Part shown: positions 1 to 8,346 of the stretch, piece after piece
How the letters are laid out: every line of letters begins with the position of its first letter
Position numbering within the stretch: position 1 is the stretch's first letter
Origin: Salinicola salarius
Lineage (GTDB): Bacteria > Pseudomonadota > Gammaproteobacteria > Pseudomonadales > Halomonadaceae
Length of the DNA: 51,442 nucleotides
NCBI RefSeq assembly: GCF_002179555.1
Contig: NZ_NHOU01000019.1
Location: 17,695-69,136 of the forward strand
Direction: 5' to 3'
The notes under the pieces: model-generated
Database searches by the model: none
What the model was told of the DNA's origin: nothing
The model's input: the letters and a program-made list of their open reading frames with translations, nothing else
Program-made: the position numbers and the translations under genes

Positions 1-2
1 GC

Positions 3-833
3 CTAGTGCATGAACGTATGCTTCGGCATGTGATCGGCATGGAAATGGTTGAGAATGTGCTCCAGCCCGTTGGTCAGAAGGGCACCACCGACCGGCGGGC
101 CATGACCCGTCGTCGCCATCGCCGGTGACAGCTTCGCGAGTCGCCTGATGGACTCGAAGGCCTGCCTCCAGTCGTGGGTGAAGTAGCGCGGTGGCCCGCT
201 CAGTTTGGCCCGTTGCAGGATGACCTGGCCGAGAGATTCCTGCTGTACGGTCACGAAGGCATCCCCCGCGATCAACGTCTTGTCTTCCTGCCTGAATAGC
301 GAGACATGCCCCGGCGAATGGCCCGGCGTCGCCAGCCAGCGCCAAGAATCCAGCCCGGGAACCGAGCCGTCCTCCGGTAGCGGAGAGAGAACGTCGTTGA
401 AATGATAAGGGCCTCGCGAGAACAGCGGGGAGAGGCGCGAGATGACGCCGCCTCCCGCCGAGGCGTCCGCTGGTGGATAAGGCATCGAGCCGGTCAGATA
501 CGGGAACTCCAGCGCATGCGCGTACAGCGGCACCTGCCAGTGGCGACTGAGCGCCAGCGCCGAGCCGATATGGTCGAAGTGGCCATGTGTCAGGATGATT
601 GCCGCGGGTGCCCGATCGCCGAAGAGCCGTTTGGCCCAGGCGATGATTTTTCCCTCTTGCCTGGGGAGCGCAGCATCGACCAGCACCCAGCGATCCTGGC
701 TTGGCTCCGCCACGAAGCAGATATTGACAAACTTGAGCGTCAGTTGCGTCACGCCGGGTGCTACCGGAGAACTTTGATTATCGCGGACTGATATCAGGCC
801 CAGGGCAAGATTCTGACGGGTTTCTTCGTTCAT
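3..833 (-). CDS. MBL-fold metallo-hydrolase
   Basis: This 276-residue protein is a metallo-beta-lactamase-fold hydrolase. The metal-binding signature THGHFDH (His83, His85, Asp87, His88) is present. It is followed by TPGHSPGH (third metal histidine), the bridging Asp in AGDAF, and a late GHGPP histidine. There is no signal peptide, so it is probably cytoplasmic. The family covers thiolesterases, glyoxalase II-like enzymes and lactonases; the substrate cannot be read from the sequence. The gene reads toward the left edge and its stop codon lies 3 nt from the window start, so it is complete. Downstream context is outside the window. Confidence 0.9.
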   Translation of the reverse strand: MNEETRQNLALGLISVRDNQSSPVAPGVTQLTLKFVNICFVAEPSQDRWVLVDAALPRQEGKIIAWAKRLFGDRAPAAIILTHGHFDHIGSALALSRHWQVPLYAHALEFPYLTGSMPYPPADASAGGGVISRLSPLFSRGPYHFNDVLSPLPEDGSVPGLDSWRWLATPGHSPGHVSLFRQEDKTLIAGDAFVTVQQESLGQVILQRAKLSGPPRYFTHDWRQAFESIRRLAKLSPAMATTGHGPPVGGALLTNGLEHILNHFHADHMPKHTFMH

Positions 834-909
834 GGCTTATCTCGTGCTGGACGACGGGATGACTCGACTCGATTCGACTCGGTTCGATAAGAAGGCGCGC
901 CAAGATTCG

Positions 910-1224
910 CTAGCCGCTCGCCTTGGGGTCCGCTTTATCGGCCTTGTCATTGATGTTGGACTTGTGGGCCTTCTTCTCCTTGGCGAGCTGGGCGCCAGGA
1001 ACGGGCGTCTCCTTCACCGTGTCGTTATGGTGGGGCGTATGCCGTGACTTGGCAGACTTTTGATTATCGACGTTTTCATCCGGGCGATAGGGTGTCGGCT
1101 CCTCGTGATGGGATTGTGCCGCTTTACGGCCTTCGGCAGCATTGGGGGTATCCTTGTCCATCGCCTTCTTGGCTTGCTGACGCTCTGTTTCAGTCCCTTT
1201 GGACCCATCCGTCTGTCGGTTCAT
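910..1224 (-). CDS. Small, highly hydrophilic protein of unknown function
   Basis: I do not recognise a family. The 104-residue product has no hydrophobic segment and is dominated by Lys, Asp, Glu, Gln, Asn, His and Pro, as in an intrinsically disordered, hydrophilin-like protein. The start is the ATG at 1224, because AGGAG lies 7 nt upstream; the longer reading from 1248 lacks such a site. The gene stands alone between the MBL hydrolase and the cydB end. A desiccation or osmotic-stress role would fit the composition but is inference only. Confidence 0.6.
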   Translation of the reverse strand: MNRQTDGSKGTETERQQAKKAMDKDTPNAAEGRKAAQSHHEEPTPYRPDENVDNQKSAKSRHTPHHNDTVKETPVPGAQLAKEKKAHKSNINDKADKADPKASG

Positions 1225-1565
1225 CACGTTGCTCCTGAGTGAAGACATTCCCGAGACAGAATCGGTCAGTTTGTCTCCAGTTTAAAGCTGATGCAGCGGG
1301 CATGATTAATCGGCATCAACAATCCTCATGGATCGAAGGGGGATCGAAGGACGTATTCCCTTATTCATATCGAAGCATCGCTAAAATGCGTTGCTCGATG
1401 TTGAAGACGAAGAGGCCGCTTTCGGCATTGTTTTGTTCATGGCAGCGCTGAATTTACCCGCGAATGGCTGGCCCCTGATCGGGAAGATAACCGTGCCGAA
1501 AAGCTGATACTTTTATCAGGTCAGGCACAGTCTGACGCCATGTGGATGCTGGTTTGCCGACTGCC
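1225..1565. other. Intergenic gap between the hydrophilic-protein gene and cydB
   Basis: No convincing gene is seen on either strand; the short open frames lack ribosome-binding sites and family features. The stretch should hold the promoter of the small minus-strand gene at its left and the 3' untranslated end of the fdh-cyd operon at its right. A repeated GGATCGAAGG motif occurs near 1329-1349. Confidence 0.6.
1499..1519 (-). terminator. Possible weak terminator of the fdh-DUF1641-cydAB operon
   Basis: A perfect 6-bp inverted repeat (CTGATA / TATCAG) with a 4-nt loop is followed in the minus direction by CTTTT. It lies about 45 nt past the cydB stop. The stem is AT-rich and short, so this is a low-confidence call. 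Confidence 0.3.
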
Positions 1566-2519
1566 TCAAGACTTCAGGAGAGAGCGATAGCTGTACAGGG
1601 TGTAGGTCACGATCAGTGGCAGCGCTATCGCGAGTCCGACCAGGAGGAACAGCAGGCTGGCATGCGAGGCAATCGCGCCTTCCTCCGCCGGACTGCCGAT
1701 CAGGAGATCGGGGTAGATACAGACATAGACGATCGAGGTCAACAGCAACACCGAGCACGCGGCCCATAAAAAGGATGCCGTACGGTTATTGGTAAGACGT
1801 CTGACGAGTACGGCGCCCACAAAGCCGACGGCGGAGAGCCCGGCGATGATGCCGCCTCGTTCTCCTACCCGAGAGGCGAGCAGCGGCTGCTCGATCAGAC
1901 AGACGACGATCCAGAGAACGAGCATGAGGAGCGCCACGATGCCCAGCGTCAGGCGGTAGGCCGACTGCTTGCCGGTGCTAGTCTGGGAGATTGTCATGCG
2001 CAGCCAGGCACTGCCCAGCACGGCATAGCCCAGGATGAACACGGCGCCGCCAAGGGCGCTTTCATATTGCCAGATGTCGCCATGGCCAGGTTCGTCCGAG
2101 AGCCCCTGGCCCATGAGAAGCTGCGTGGCGATGGCGCCCTGGAGATAGGCGGCGGCCAGGGCGGTCAGAAACAGCAGTGTCTGGAAGAGCGCAGGGCGCG
2201 AGAACTTTTCATAGAATTCGAACACGATGCCGCGCACGAACAGCAGCATCAGCAGCACGACGATCTCGATGTAGAAGGCTGGCAGTATCGTCGAATAGAG
2301 CGCCGGAAAGGCGCCGTACAGCGCCGAAACCGCGAAGACCAGCCAGGTCTGGTTGGCATCCCAGAACGGGATGACGGAATGGATGGCGTGTTCCCGAACC
2401 TGCTTGTGGCCGAGAAAGGGCATGTTCAGGCCCACACCCAGCGTGTAGCCATCCAGCAGGAAGTAGATGGAAAGCGCCAGGGCGATCAGGATGTAGAGTA
2501 CCGTTGCCAGCGTATCCAT
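1566..2519 (-). CDS. cydB: Cytochrome bd-type (cyanide-insensitive) quinol oxidase subunit II
   Basis: CydB/CioB is the second membrane subunit of the bd-family terminal oxidase, which oxidises quinol and reduces O2 to water in the inner membrane. The 317-residue protein is almost entirely hydrophobic, with about eight membrane spans, and carries the family N-terminal pattern LDGYTLGVG followed by PFWDANQTWLV. It is shorter than E. coli CydB (379 residues), as is usual for the CIO/AppB branch. Its ATG overlaps the cydA stop as TGATG (1 nt shared), so the two are translationally coupled. It is the last gene of the operon running from the formate dehydrogenase at 7380. Confidence 0.95.
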   Translation of the reverse strand: MDTLATVLYILIALALSIYFLLDGYTLGVGLNMPFLGHKQVREHAIHSVIPFWDANQTWLVFAVSALYGAFPALYSTILPAFYIEIVVLLMLLFVRGIVFEFYEKFSRPALFQTLLFLTALAAAYLQGAIATQLLMGQGLSDEPGHGDIWQYESALGGAVFILGYAVLGSAWLRMTISQTSTGKQSAYRLTLGIVALLMLVLWIVVCLIEQPLLASRVGERGGIIAGLSAVGFVGAVLVRRLTNNRTASFLWAACSVLLLTSIVYVCIYPDLLIGSPAEEGAIASHASLLFLLVGLAIALPLIVTYTLYSYRSLLKS

Positions 2520-3871
2520 CAGGAGGCCCCGTTATCGTCTTTCGCCAACATGGCGCGCGGTGAACGCCGCGTGAGCTTGAAGAACAGGTAGGTTCCCGCC
2601 CCGGACACCAGCGTGTAGATCGTCCACAGCACGGCGAGGCTCGAGATGAGCTGCCAGGTGCCATAGGGCGTCACGGCTTCCTGTGTCGTCATCTCGCCGT
2701 AGATGATCCAGGGCTGGCGGCCGGCTTCGGTGGTGATCCAGCCGGCCTCGATGGCGATGAGGCCCACCGGCAGGGTCAGGGTCATCGCCCGCAGGAACCA
2801 GCGGGCATCGAAAAGCGACCGTCGGTGGCGGAGATAGAGCGACACCGCGACGATGCCGAGCATGGTGAAGCCGGTATAGACCATGAGCCGGAAGGACCAG
2901 AAGACCAGCGGCACGTTGGGGCGTTCCGCCTCGGGCCAGTCCGTCAGCGGCTGGATCTTTTCCGTCAGGCTGTGGGTGAGATAGAGGCTGCTGAGCCGGG
3001 GAATTTCCAATACGAAGCGGTTGCTCTCGCTGTCGCTGTCCGGCCAGGCGGCAACGACCATCGGCATGCCGCCGCGCTCCGGCTTGTGCTCCCAGTAGGC
3101 CTCCATGGCCGCCACCTTGACCGGCTGGTTCTCGAGCGTATTCAGCCCGTGGAGATCGCCCGCCACGATCTGCAGCGGCACCACGAAGGTCAGCATCCAC
3201 AGCGCCATCGACAGCATCTTGCGGGAGACGGGGTCGGTGCGGTCCTTGAGCAGGTGCCAGGCCGCGATGGCGGCCACGACGAAGGCAGTGGCGATCATCG
3301 CGGCCAGCGACATGTGGACGAGACGGTAGATCGAGGAGGGGCTGAAGATCACCTGGAACCAGTCGACGGGGATGAAGGTGCTGCCATCGCGCCCGTAGCC
3401 TGCCGGCGTCTGCATCCAGCTGTTGGAAGCGAGGATCCAGAACGAGGAGAGGTAGGCGCCCACAGCCACCATGATCGCCGAGAAGCAGTGCATGCGGGTG
3501 CCGATCTTGCCTTCGCCGAAGATCATCAGGCCGAAGAACGTCGCCTCCAGGAAGAACGCCGTCACCACTTCGTAGCTCAGCAGCACCCCGTTGATGCCGC
3601 CGGCGGCGCGGGTAAACCCCTGCCAGTTGAGCCCCAGCTCGAAGGCCATGACCACGCCGGATACCACGCCGGCGCCATAGTTGGCGGTGAAGTGGGGCAA
3701 CCAGTAGTGGTACAGCGCCATGTAGACCGCATCGCCTTTCCACGCCGCCATGCAGCGCAGAAAGGCGAGGTAGGTGGACAGGCCGATGCTCAGTGCCAGA
3801 AAGATGATGTGGAACAGCAGGGTGCTGGCGAACTGCAGACGTGCGAGATCGAGCGTGTCCAACGAGAACAT
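2519..3871 (-). CDS. cydA: Cytochrome bd-type (cyanide-insensitive) quinol oxidase subunit I
   Basis: This is the haem-carrying subunit (450 residues). Expected ligands are visible: His21 (haem b595), His186 in YRLVHMS and Met330 in FRLMV (haem b558), plus the proton-path glutamates Glu101 and Glu109 (E. coli Glu99/Glu107). GRQPW is near the C-terminus. The protein is about 70 residues shorter than E. coli CydA because the periplasmic quinol loop lacks the long insert. This places it in the short-Q-loop CIO-like group; cyanide insensitivity is family knowledge, not shown here. It starts 51 nt after the DUF1641 stop in the same direction, which suggests cotranscription with the formate dehydrogenase. 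Confidence 0.95.
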   Translation of the reverse strand: MFSLDTLDLARLQFASTLLFHIIFLALSIGLSTYLAFLRCMAAWKGDAVYMALYHYWLPHFTANYGAGVVSGVVMAFELGLNWQGFTRAAGGINGVLLSYEVVTAFFLEATFFGLMIFGEGKIGTRMHCFSAIMVAVGAYLSSFWILASNSWMQTPAGYGRDGSTFIPVDWFQVIFSPSSIYRLVHMSLAAMIATAFVVAAIAAWHLLKDRTDPVSRKMLSMALWMLTFVVPLQIVAGDLHGLNTLENQPVKVAAMEAYWEHKPERGGMPMVVAAWPDSDSESNRFVLEIPRLSSLYLTHSLTEKIQPLTDWPEAERPNVPLVFWSFRLMVYTGFTMLGIVAVSLYLRHRRSLFDARWFLRAMTLTLPVGLIAIEAGWITTEAGRQPWIIYGEMTTQEAVTPYGTWQLISSLAVLWTIYTLVSGAGTYLFFKLTRRSPRAMLAKDDNGAS

Positions 3872-3899
3872 GGCTGGTTACCCTTTCAGGAGCGGCGCA

Positions 3900-3929
3900 T
3901 CGGCCGCCTATTGATCGGTCGCCTATTGA
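3900..3929. repeat. 15-bp tandem duplication over the DUF1641 stop codon
   Basis: TCGGCCGCCTATTGA at 3900-3914 is followed directly by TCGGTCGCCTATTGA at 3915-3929, with one mismatch. On the minus strand the right copy contains the last codons and TAG stop of the DUF1641 gene; the left copy lies in the leader of cydA. It looks like replication slippage. Confidence 0.85.
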
Positions 3930-4414
3930 AAGTCGCTGGGCTTGCCCGTGCGGTCGGAAACCGGCCGTTCGACATCGCGATCCAGACGCTCGGTGAATGT
4001 CTTCAGCCCGCCGATCAAGGGCGTCAGCGCGTGCCACAGCTCTTCGTCCTTGAGCAGACGGAAGGCGCCGCTGAAGCCGGGCGCCTTGTCGTGTTCACGC
4101 TCCGAGCGAACCTCCGTCTCCATGGCGACGAACGCATCCCGCGCGGCGTAGACCGTCTTGTGGAACTGCCCGGGCGGAATGCTGGAAAGCGCGATCAGTA
4201 GTGAAGAGAGGTTCTGAATGGCATTCAGCGACCCCTCGCGGCTGAGCGCGTTGGTGAGTATCTGCGCCAGCTGGGTATTGCTGCGGACCAGATCGTTGGC
4301 AAAGCGCAGGAAGCCATGCTCGTGTAGGCCCTCAAGTAGGCGTTCCCACTCCTGCTGGGCACTGGGATCGAGATCGCCGTTGGGCGGTGGCGTGTAGTCG
4401 ATACGTTCTGCCAT
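3923..4414 (-). CDS. DUF1641 protein, formate dehydrogenase partner
   Basis: This 163-residue soluble protein belongs to the DUF1641 family (YrhD/ForC-like), which is repeatedly encoded beside a YrhE/ForE-type formate dehydrogenase in Bacillus and other bacteria. It has a central amphipathic helical region (LANDLVRS... to ...LSSIPPGQ) and no cofactor cysteines. The start is the ATG at 4414: it overlaps the fdh stop as TGATG, with GGAG-like sequence just before. The longer open reading from 4474 lies inside the fdh gene. Coupled translation and genomic pairing suggest it is a subunit or docking protein that passes electrons to the quinone pool; that role is inferred from the Bacillus ForCE system. 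Confidence 0.85.
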   Translation of the reverse strand: MAERIDYTPPPNGDLDPSAQQEWERLLEGLHEHGFLRFANDLVRSNTQLAQILTNALSREGSLNAIQNLSSLLIALSSIPPGQFHKTVYAARDAFVAMETEVRSEREHDKAPGFSGAFRLLKDEELWHALTPLIGGLKTFTERLDRDVERPVSDRTGKPSDFQ

Positions 4415-7380
4415 CAGCTCTTCTCCGGATGCGATTGGTGTTGCGGTGGCTGACGATAGTCCTCCTGCATCCACTTGACCTCGACCGGGACGCCGTCGAT
4501 CGGCGTGCGGTGGCCGTAGCGAAAGTTGTTGCGGGGGAGGGGCGGTTCGCCTTTCTCTCGGGGCAGCGGTTCCAGCCTGACCGCGGTTTCCTTGTAGGCC
4601 GGCGTGTCGACATCAGGGTCGTGGTGTTCGCCCGTCAGCAGGTTCAGGCCCGGCTTGCCCTGGTGAATCGGCATGAACAGCGTATGGCCGCTTACCCGAT
4701 CGGTGACGCAGACCTTCACCTCCAGGCTGCCGCGTCGGGACGAGACGCGGACCCAGCTACCGTCTTCGAGATCCATCTCGCGGGCCGTGTCCTCGCCGAC
4801 CTCGACGAACCACTCGGGCACCTGCTCCAGGGTGCCTACCGTCTGGCCGCTCTGGTTCATGCTCTGGAAGTGCTCCAGCAGGCGGCCGTTATCGAGCATG
4901 AACGGGTAGTCGTCGTCGTTGGATTCCGCCGGCGGCCGCCACTCCACCACGTAGAGCTTGGCCTTGCCGTCATCCTGCGGGAAGGAGTCGCGGAAAAGGT
5001 AGGGAGAGTCGGTGCCATCGGCGTCGACCGGCCACAGCAGGGAGTTCCAGCCGGCCAGGCGTTCATAGGTGACGCCGGCAAAGAGCGGCGAGATGGACGC
5101 GCACTCGGCCATGATGTCGGAAGGGTGGCTGTAATCCCAGTCATAGCCCATCCGGTTGGCCAGCTCGGTCAGTATCTGCCAGTCGGGGCGGCTGTCTCCC
5201 AGGGGTGGCATGACTTCATAGAAGCGCTGGATGCGGCGCTCGGTGTTGACGAAGGTGCCTTCCTTTTCGACGCTGGGGCAGGCCGGCAGCACCACATCGG
5301 CGAACTGCGCCGTGCGGCTGACGAACATGTCCTGGACGACGAGAAAATCGAGATTGCTGAAGGCCTCGTGAACGTTGTTGGTATCGGCGTCCGAGAAGGC
5401 CGTCTCCTCGCCCATCACGTACATCGCCTTGAGCTCGCCCTTGTCGGCCGCCTGCACCATCAGGAAGTTGCCTTCGCCCACCTCGCCGGGGAGCGTCTCC
5501 TTGTCGACGCCCCAGCCTTTGGCCCAGCGCTCGCGCACTGCGTCGTCGGTGACCGAGTCGTAGCCGGGATAGGTGTTGCGCAGGCAGCCGAAGTCGCTCG
5601 CGCCCTGCACGTTGTTGTGGCCGCGCATGGGGTAGCCGCCGGTGCCGGGACGGCCATAGTTACCGGTGGTCAGCAGCAGGTTGGCGAAGGCCGAGCTAGT
5701 GTCCGTGCCATGGACGTGCTGGGTGATGCCCATTGCCCAGACGATGCAGAGCCGTTCGGCGCGGCCGACGGTTTCCGCCAGTTCGGTCAGCGTCTCCAGC
5801 GAGAGCCCGGTGACCTCGGCGGCGAATTCGAGCGTATAGGGTTCGAGCGATCGGCGGAATTCGTCCACGCCGGAGACGCGCCGTTCCAGAAAGTCGAGAT
5901 CGGCATAGCCGTGATCGAACTGATAGCGCGTGATCGCCAGGACCCAGGCGAGATCGGTCCCGGCGCGCGGCTGCAGGAAGCGGTCGGCGCGGTCTGCCAT
6001 CTCGTGTTTGCGGGTGTCGACGACGATATGCTTCTGATTGCCCTGCTTGTGCGCCGACTTCAGGCGCGAGGCGATGACCGGGTGGCTCTCGGCGGTGTTG
6101 CTGCCCACCATGATCACCACATCGGCCAGCTGCAGGTCCTCGACCCGGCCGGCATCCGCGCCGTAGCCCGTGGTGCGCTTGAGGCCGGTGGAGGCGGGGC
6201 TCTGGCAGTAGCGCGACGAATTGTCGATGTTGTTGGTGCCGATGATTTGTCGGGCCAGCTTTTGCGCCAGGTAGGCCTCTTCGTTGCTGGCCTTGCTGGA
6301 GCCGATGATGCCGACGCTGTCCGAGCCATAGGTGTCGCGCACCTCGAGCAGCCGGCGTGCCACCAGGTCCAGCGCCTCTTCCCAGCTCGCTTCGCGAAAG
6401 GCGCCGTTTTCGCGGATCAGTGGCTTCTTCAGGCGCCGGTCCGAATTGACGAAGTCCCAGGCGAACTTGCCCTTGATGCAGGTCGATATCCCGTTGACCG
6501 GCGCGTCTTCCACCGGCTGGATCTTGAGAATGTGACGGTCTCGCGTCCACATCTCGAAGGAGCAGCCCACGCCGCAATAGGTGCAGACGGTCTTGGTGCG
6601 CTTGATTTCCGGCTGGCGCCATTCCATGTCCATGACCGAAACGCCGGTGATCAGCTGGGCACCGGTGGTCTTCTCGACCTGCTTGGTCAGATCGATCATC
6701 GAGCGCTTGAGCTGCTTGGGCATGAACGTGAACGGGCCGGTGTTTTCGTGCATGCTGTTTTCCAGCAGGGCGTTACACGGGCAGACCGTGACGCAGTGAC
6801 CGCAGTGGACGCAGCTCGATTCGTCGATCAGCTCGCCGCCATCCCACAGCACCCGCGGGTTCTCCATGCTGTAATCGATCGACAGCGTCTCGTTGACCTC
6901 GATGTTCTGACACGCTTCGACACAGCGACCGCAGAGAATGCACTGATCGGGATCGTAGGTGTAGAACGGGCTGGAAGTGTCTTTTTGGTAGGGTTTGCGC
7001 TGGTAGTCGTAGCGCTGGATGTCGATTCCCATATCGGCGACCGTGTTATGCAAGGTGCAGTCGCCGTTGTTGTTCTCGCATACCGTGCAATAGAGTTCGT
7101 GCTTCGACAGCAGGCGATCCATCCCCTCTTCTCGGGCGGCTCTTGCCTTCGAAGAGTCGGTGTGAATCGTCATGCCCGCTTCGCTCTTCACGGCACAACT
7201 ACGCTTGAGTTCACCGTCGATCTCCACCCAGCAGGTATCGCAAGTCTGAATAGGGCCCAGCGTCTTCAGGTAACAGACATGGGGAATGTCGATGTCGTTT
7301 TGTTCGAGGAAATCGACGAGAGAGACGCCCGACTCTCCGGTCAGCGTCTCGTCGTTGACATATAGCTTGCACTGCGCCAT
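4414..7380 (-). CDS. fdhA: Molybdenum-dependent formate dehydrogenase, catalytic subunit with fused ferredoxin domains
   Basis: The 988-residue enzyme oxidises formate to CO2. Cofactor sites can be read in order: a 2Fe-2S plant-type ferredoxin domain (Cys36, 47, 50, 62); a His94/Cys98/Cys101/Cys108 4Fe-4S site as in NuoG; two 4Fe-4S clusters (Cys147-150-153-157 and Cys190-193-196-200); a 4Fe-4S cluster of the molybdopterin domain (Cys266, 269, 273, 301); and the bis-MGD domain with Mo-ligand Cys392 in SRYCQSP. That ligand is encoded by TGC, so selenocysteine is not used. There is no Tat signal, so it is cytoplasmic. No diaphorase (fdhB-like) subunit is nearby, unlike NAD-linked FDHs. It heads the operon with DUF1641 and cydAB. 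Confidence 0.95.
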   Translation of the reverse strand: MAQCKLYVNDETLTGESGVSLVDFLEQNDIDIPHVCYLKTLGPIQTCDTCWVEIDGELKRSCAVKSEAGMTIHTDSSKARAAREEGMDRLLSKHELYCTVCENNNGDCTLHNTVADMGIDIQRYDYQRKPYQKDTSSPFYTYDPDQCILCGRCVEACQNIEVNETLSIDYSMENPRVLWDGGELIDESSCVHCGHCVTVCPCNALLENSMHENTGPFTFMPKQLKRSMIDLTKQVEKTTGAQLITGVSVMDMEWRQPEIKRTKTVCTYCGVGCSFEMWTRDRHILKIQPVEDAPVNGISTCIKGKFAWDFVNSDRRLKKPLIRENGAFREASWEEALDLVARRLLEVRDTYGSDSVGIIGSSKASNEEAYLAQKLARQIIGTNNIDNSSRYCQSPASTGLKRTTGYGADAGRVEDLQLADVVIMVGSNTAESHPVIASRLKSAHKQGNQKHIVVDTRKHEMADRADRFLQPRAGTDLAWVLAITRYQFDHGYADLDFLERRVSGVDEFRRSLEPYTLEFAAEVTGLSLETLTELAETVGRAERLCIVWAMGITQHVHGTDTSSAFANLLLTTGNYGRPGTGGYPMRGHNNVQGASDFGCLRNTYPGYDSVTDDAVRERWAKGWGVDKETLPGEVGEGNFLMVQAADKGELKAMYVMGEETAFSDADTNNVHEAFSNLDFLVVQDMFVSRTAQFADVVLPACPSVEKEGTFVNTERRIQRFYEVMPPLGDSRPDWQILTELANRMGYDWDYSHPSDIMAECASISPLFAGVTYERLAGWNSLLWPVDADGTDSPYLFRDSFPQDDGKAKLYVVEWRPPAESNDDDYPFMLDNGRLLEHFQSMNQSGQTVGTLEQVPEWFVEVGEDTAREMDLEDGSWVRVSSRRGSLEVKVCVTDRVSGHTLFMPIHQGKPGLNLLTGEHHDPDVDTPAYKETAVRLEPLPREKGEPPLPRNNFRYGHRTPIDGVPVEVKWMQEDYRQPPQHQSHPEKS

Positions 7381-7668
7381 TGCTCGTCCACCCGGTCACG
7401 GTCGTTTAGCACTTTTGTAGGATGAGGAGGCGCTGAATCAATGAGCGGGCGGCGTAAAGCGCAAGGTGTACGGATAAAACGCAAGGTGTGCGGAGCGCAG
7501 GAACCGATGTCTATAGGAGACAGGCGAGGGTTCCGATCGAACTGGCGCCCCGGCATCACGCACGCAGCCATTGCCCGCAGGCATTGATTCAGTGCTTCCT
7601 TAGCTACGCTCAGCCTAGTCAGGATTCACCGATAGGCTAGGGTGCGAACGATCGAACATTGATCTGGG

Positions 7669-8151
7669 TTAAGACGTCGACTGGGTCTCGCTGTCGGCGT
7701 GAGACTCGCTGTAATCCAGGAAGAGATCGCCTGGTGATTCGATGATATCCAGATGCGGGTAGAGGCCGAGAACACGAAAGGCTCTATCGAGAGTGGAAAG
7801 GCGCGTACTGATCTCGCTATCGAAAAAATTGTTCATGCTGGAGAGCGTCAATCCCATGGCGCCGGCGAAATCGTCCCGCGACCAGCCTTTGTCGATGAGA
7901 CCGTTCGAGATGGCCACTTTCAAGCGAATGCTGATGGAAGGATACCAGATGTGTCTTGCCTCATCCGTCACCACGCTGTGAGGAATATGCTCTGACGTGG
8001 CGAGACAATCTTTGATGATTGCGCTCAGGTTTTTAACGGTCAATTGAGACAGGTCTTCGAGACATTTCGATGTAGCAACGAACTTGGGAAACTCTCGGCA
8101 TAATGCGATATAGCCAGCTTTGTCTTTTGATACTTGGATGGCATATTTCAT
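7669..8151 (-). CDS. HicB-like antitoxin/regulator without a visible HicA partner
   Basis: The 160-residue protein begins with a HicB-type partial RNase H-like fold (AIQVSKDKAGYIALCREFP...). Its C-terminal half reads as a helix-turn-helix (GWSRDDFAGAMGLTLSSMNNFF), the usual DNA-binding part of longer HicB proteins. HicB antitoxins neutralise a HicA mRNA interferase and repress their own operon. No HicA-like frame was found in the flanking 195 bp upstream or 288 bp downstream. The coding region and its upstream DNA (8152-8250) are clearly more AT-rich than the neighbours, suggesting horizontal acquisition. It may be a solitary regulator. Confidence 0.65.
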   Translation of the reverse strand: MKYAIQVSKDKAGYIALCREFPKFVATSKCLEDLSQLTVKNLSAIIKDCLATSEHIPHSVVTDEARHIWYPSISIRLKVAISNGLIDKGWSRDDFAGAMGLTLSSMNNFFDSEISTRLSTLDRAFRVLGLYPHLDIIESPGDLFLDYSESHADSETQSTS

Positions 8152-8346
8152 GAAAGCTCTATCAAAAGAGATTGGCTAATTGGCGAAATTTAATGATAGT
8201 TTCAGATCATGAGATAACCATAACATGGATTAGTTTTGCTAATGGATGGCAAAAGGGAGCACATGTGCTCGAAAGCACGCCAGGACAGTACCCGCCGCTT
8301 TCGCGCCTGAGGCGCCTGGGGCATCGTCGTTGGCGGGTATCGGACT

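Noticed and set aside
4387-7365. 992-residue open frame on the plus strand opposite the formate dehydrogenase
   Set aside because: It is the antisense shadow of fdhA in high-GC DNA; it has no family motifs, while the minus strand has a complete cofactor-binding enzyme.
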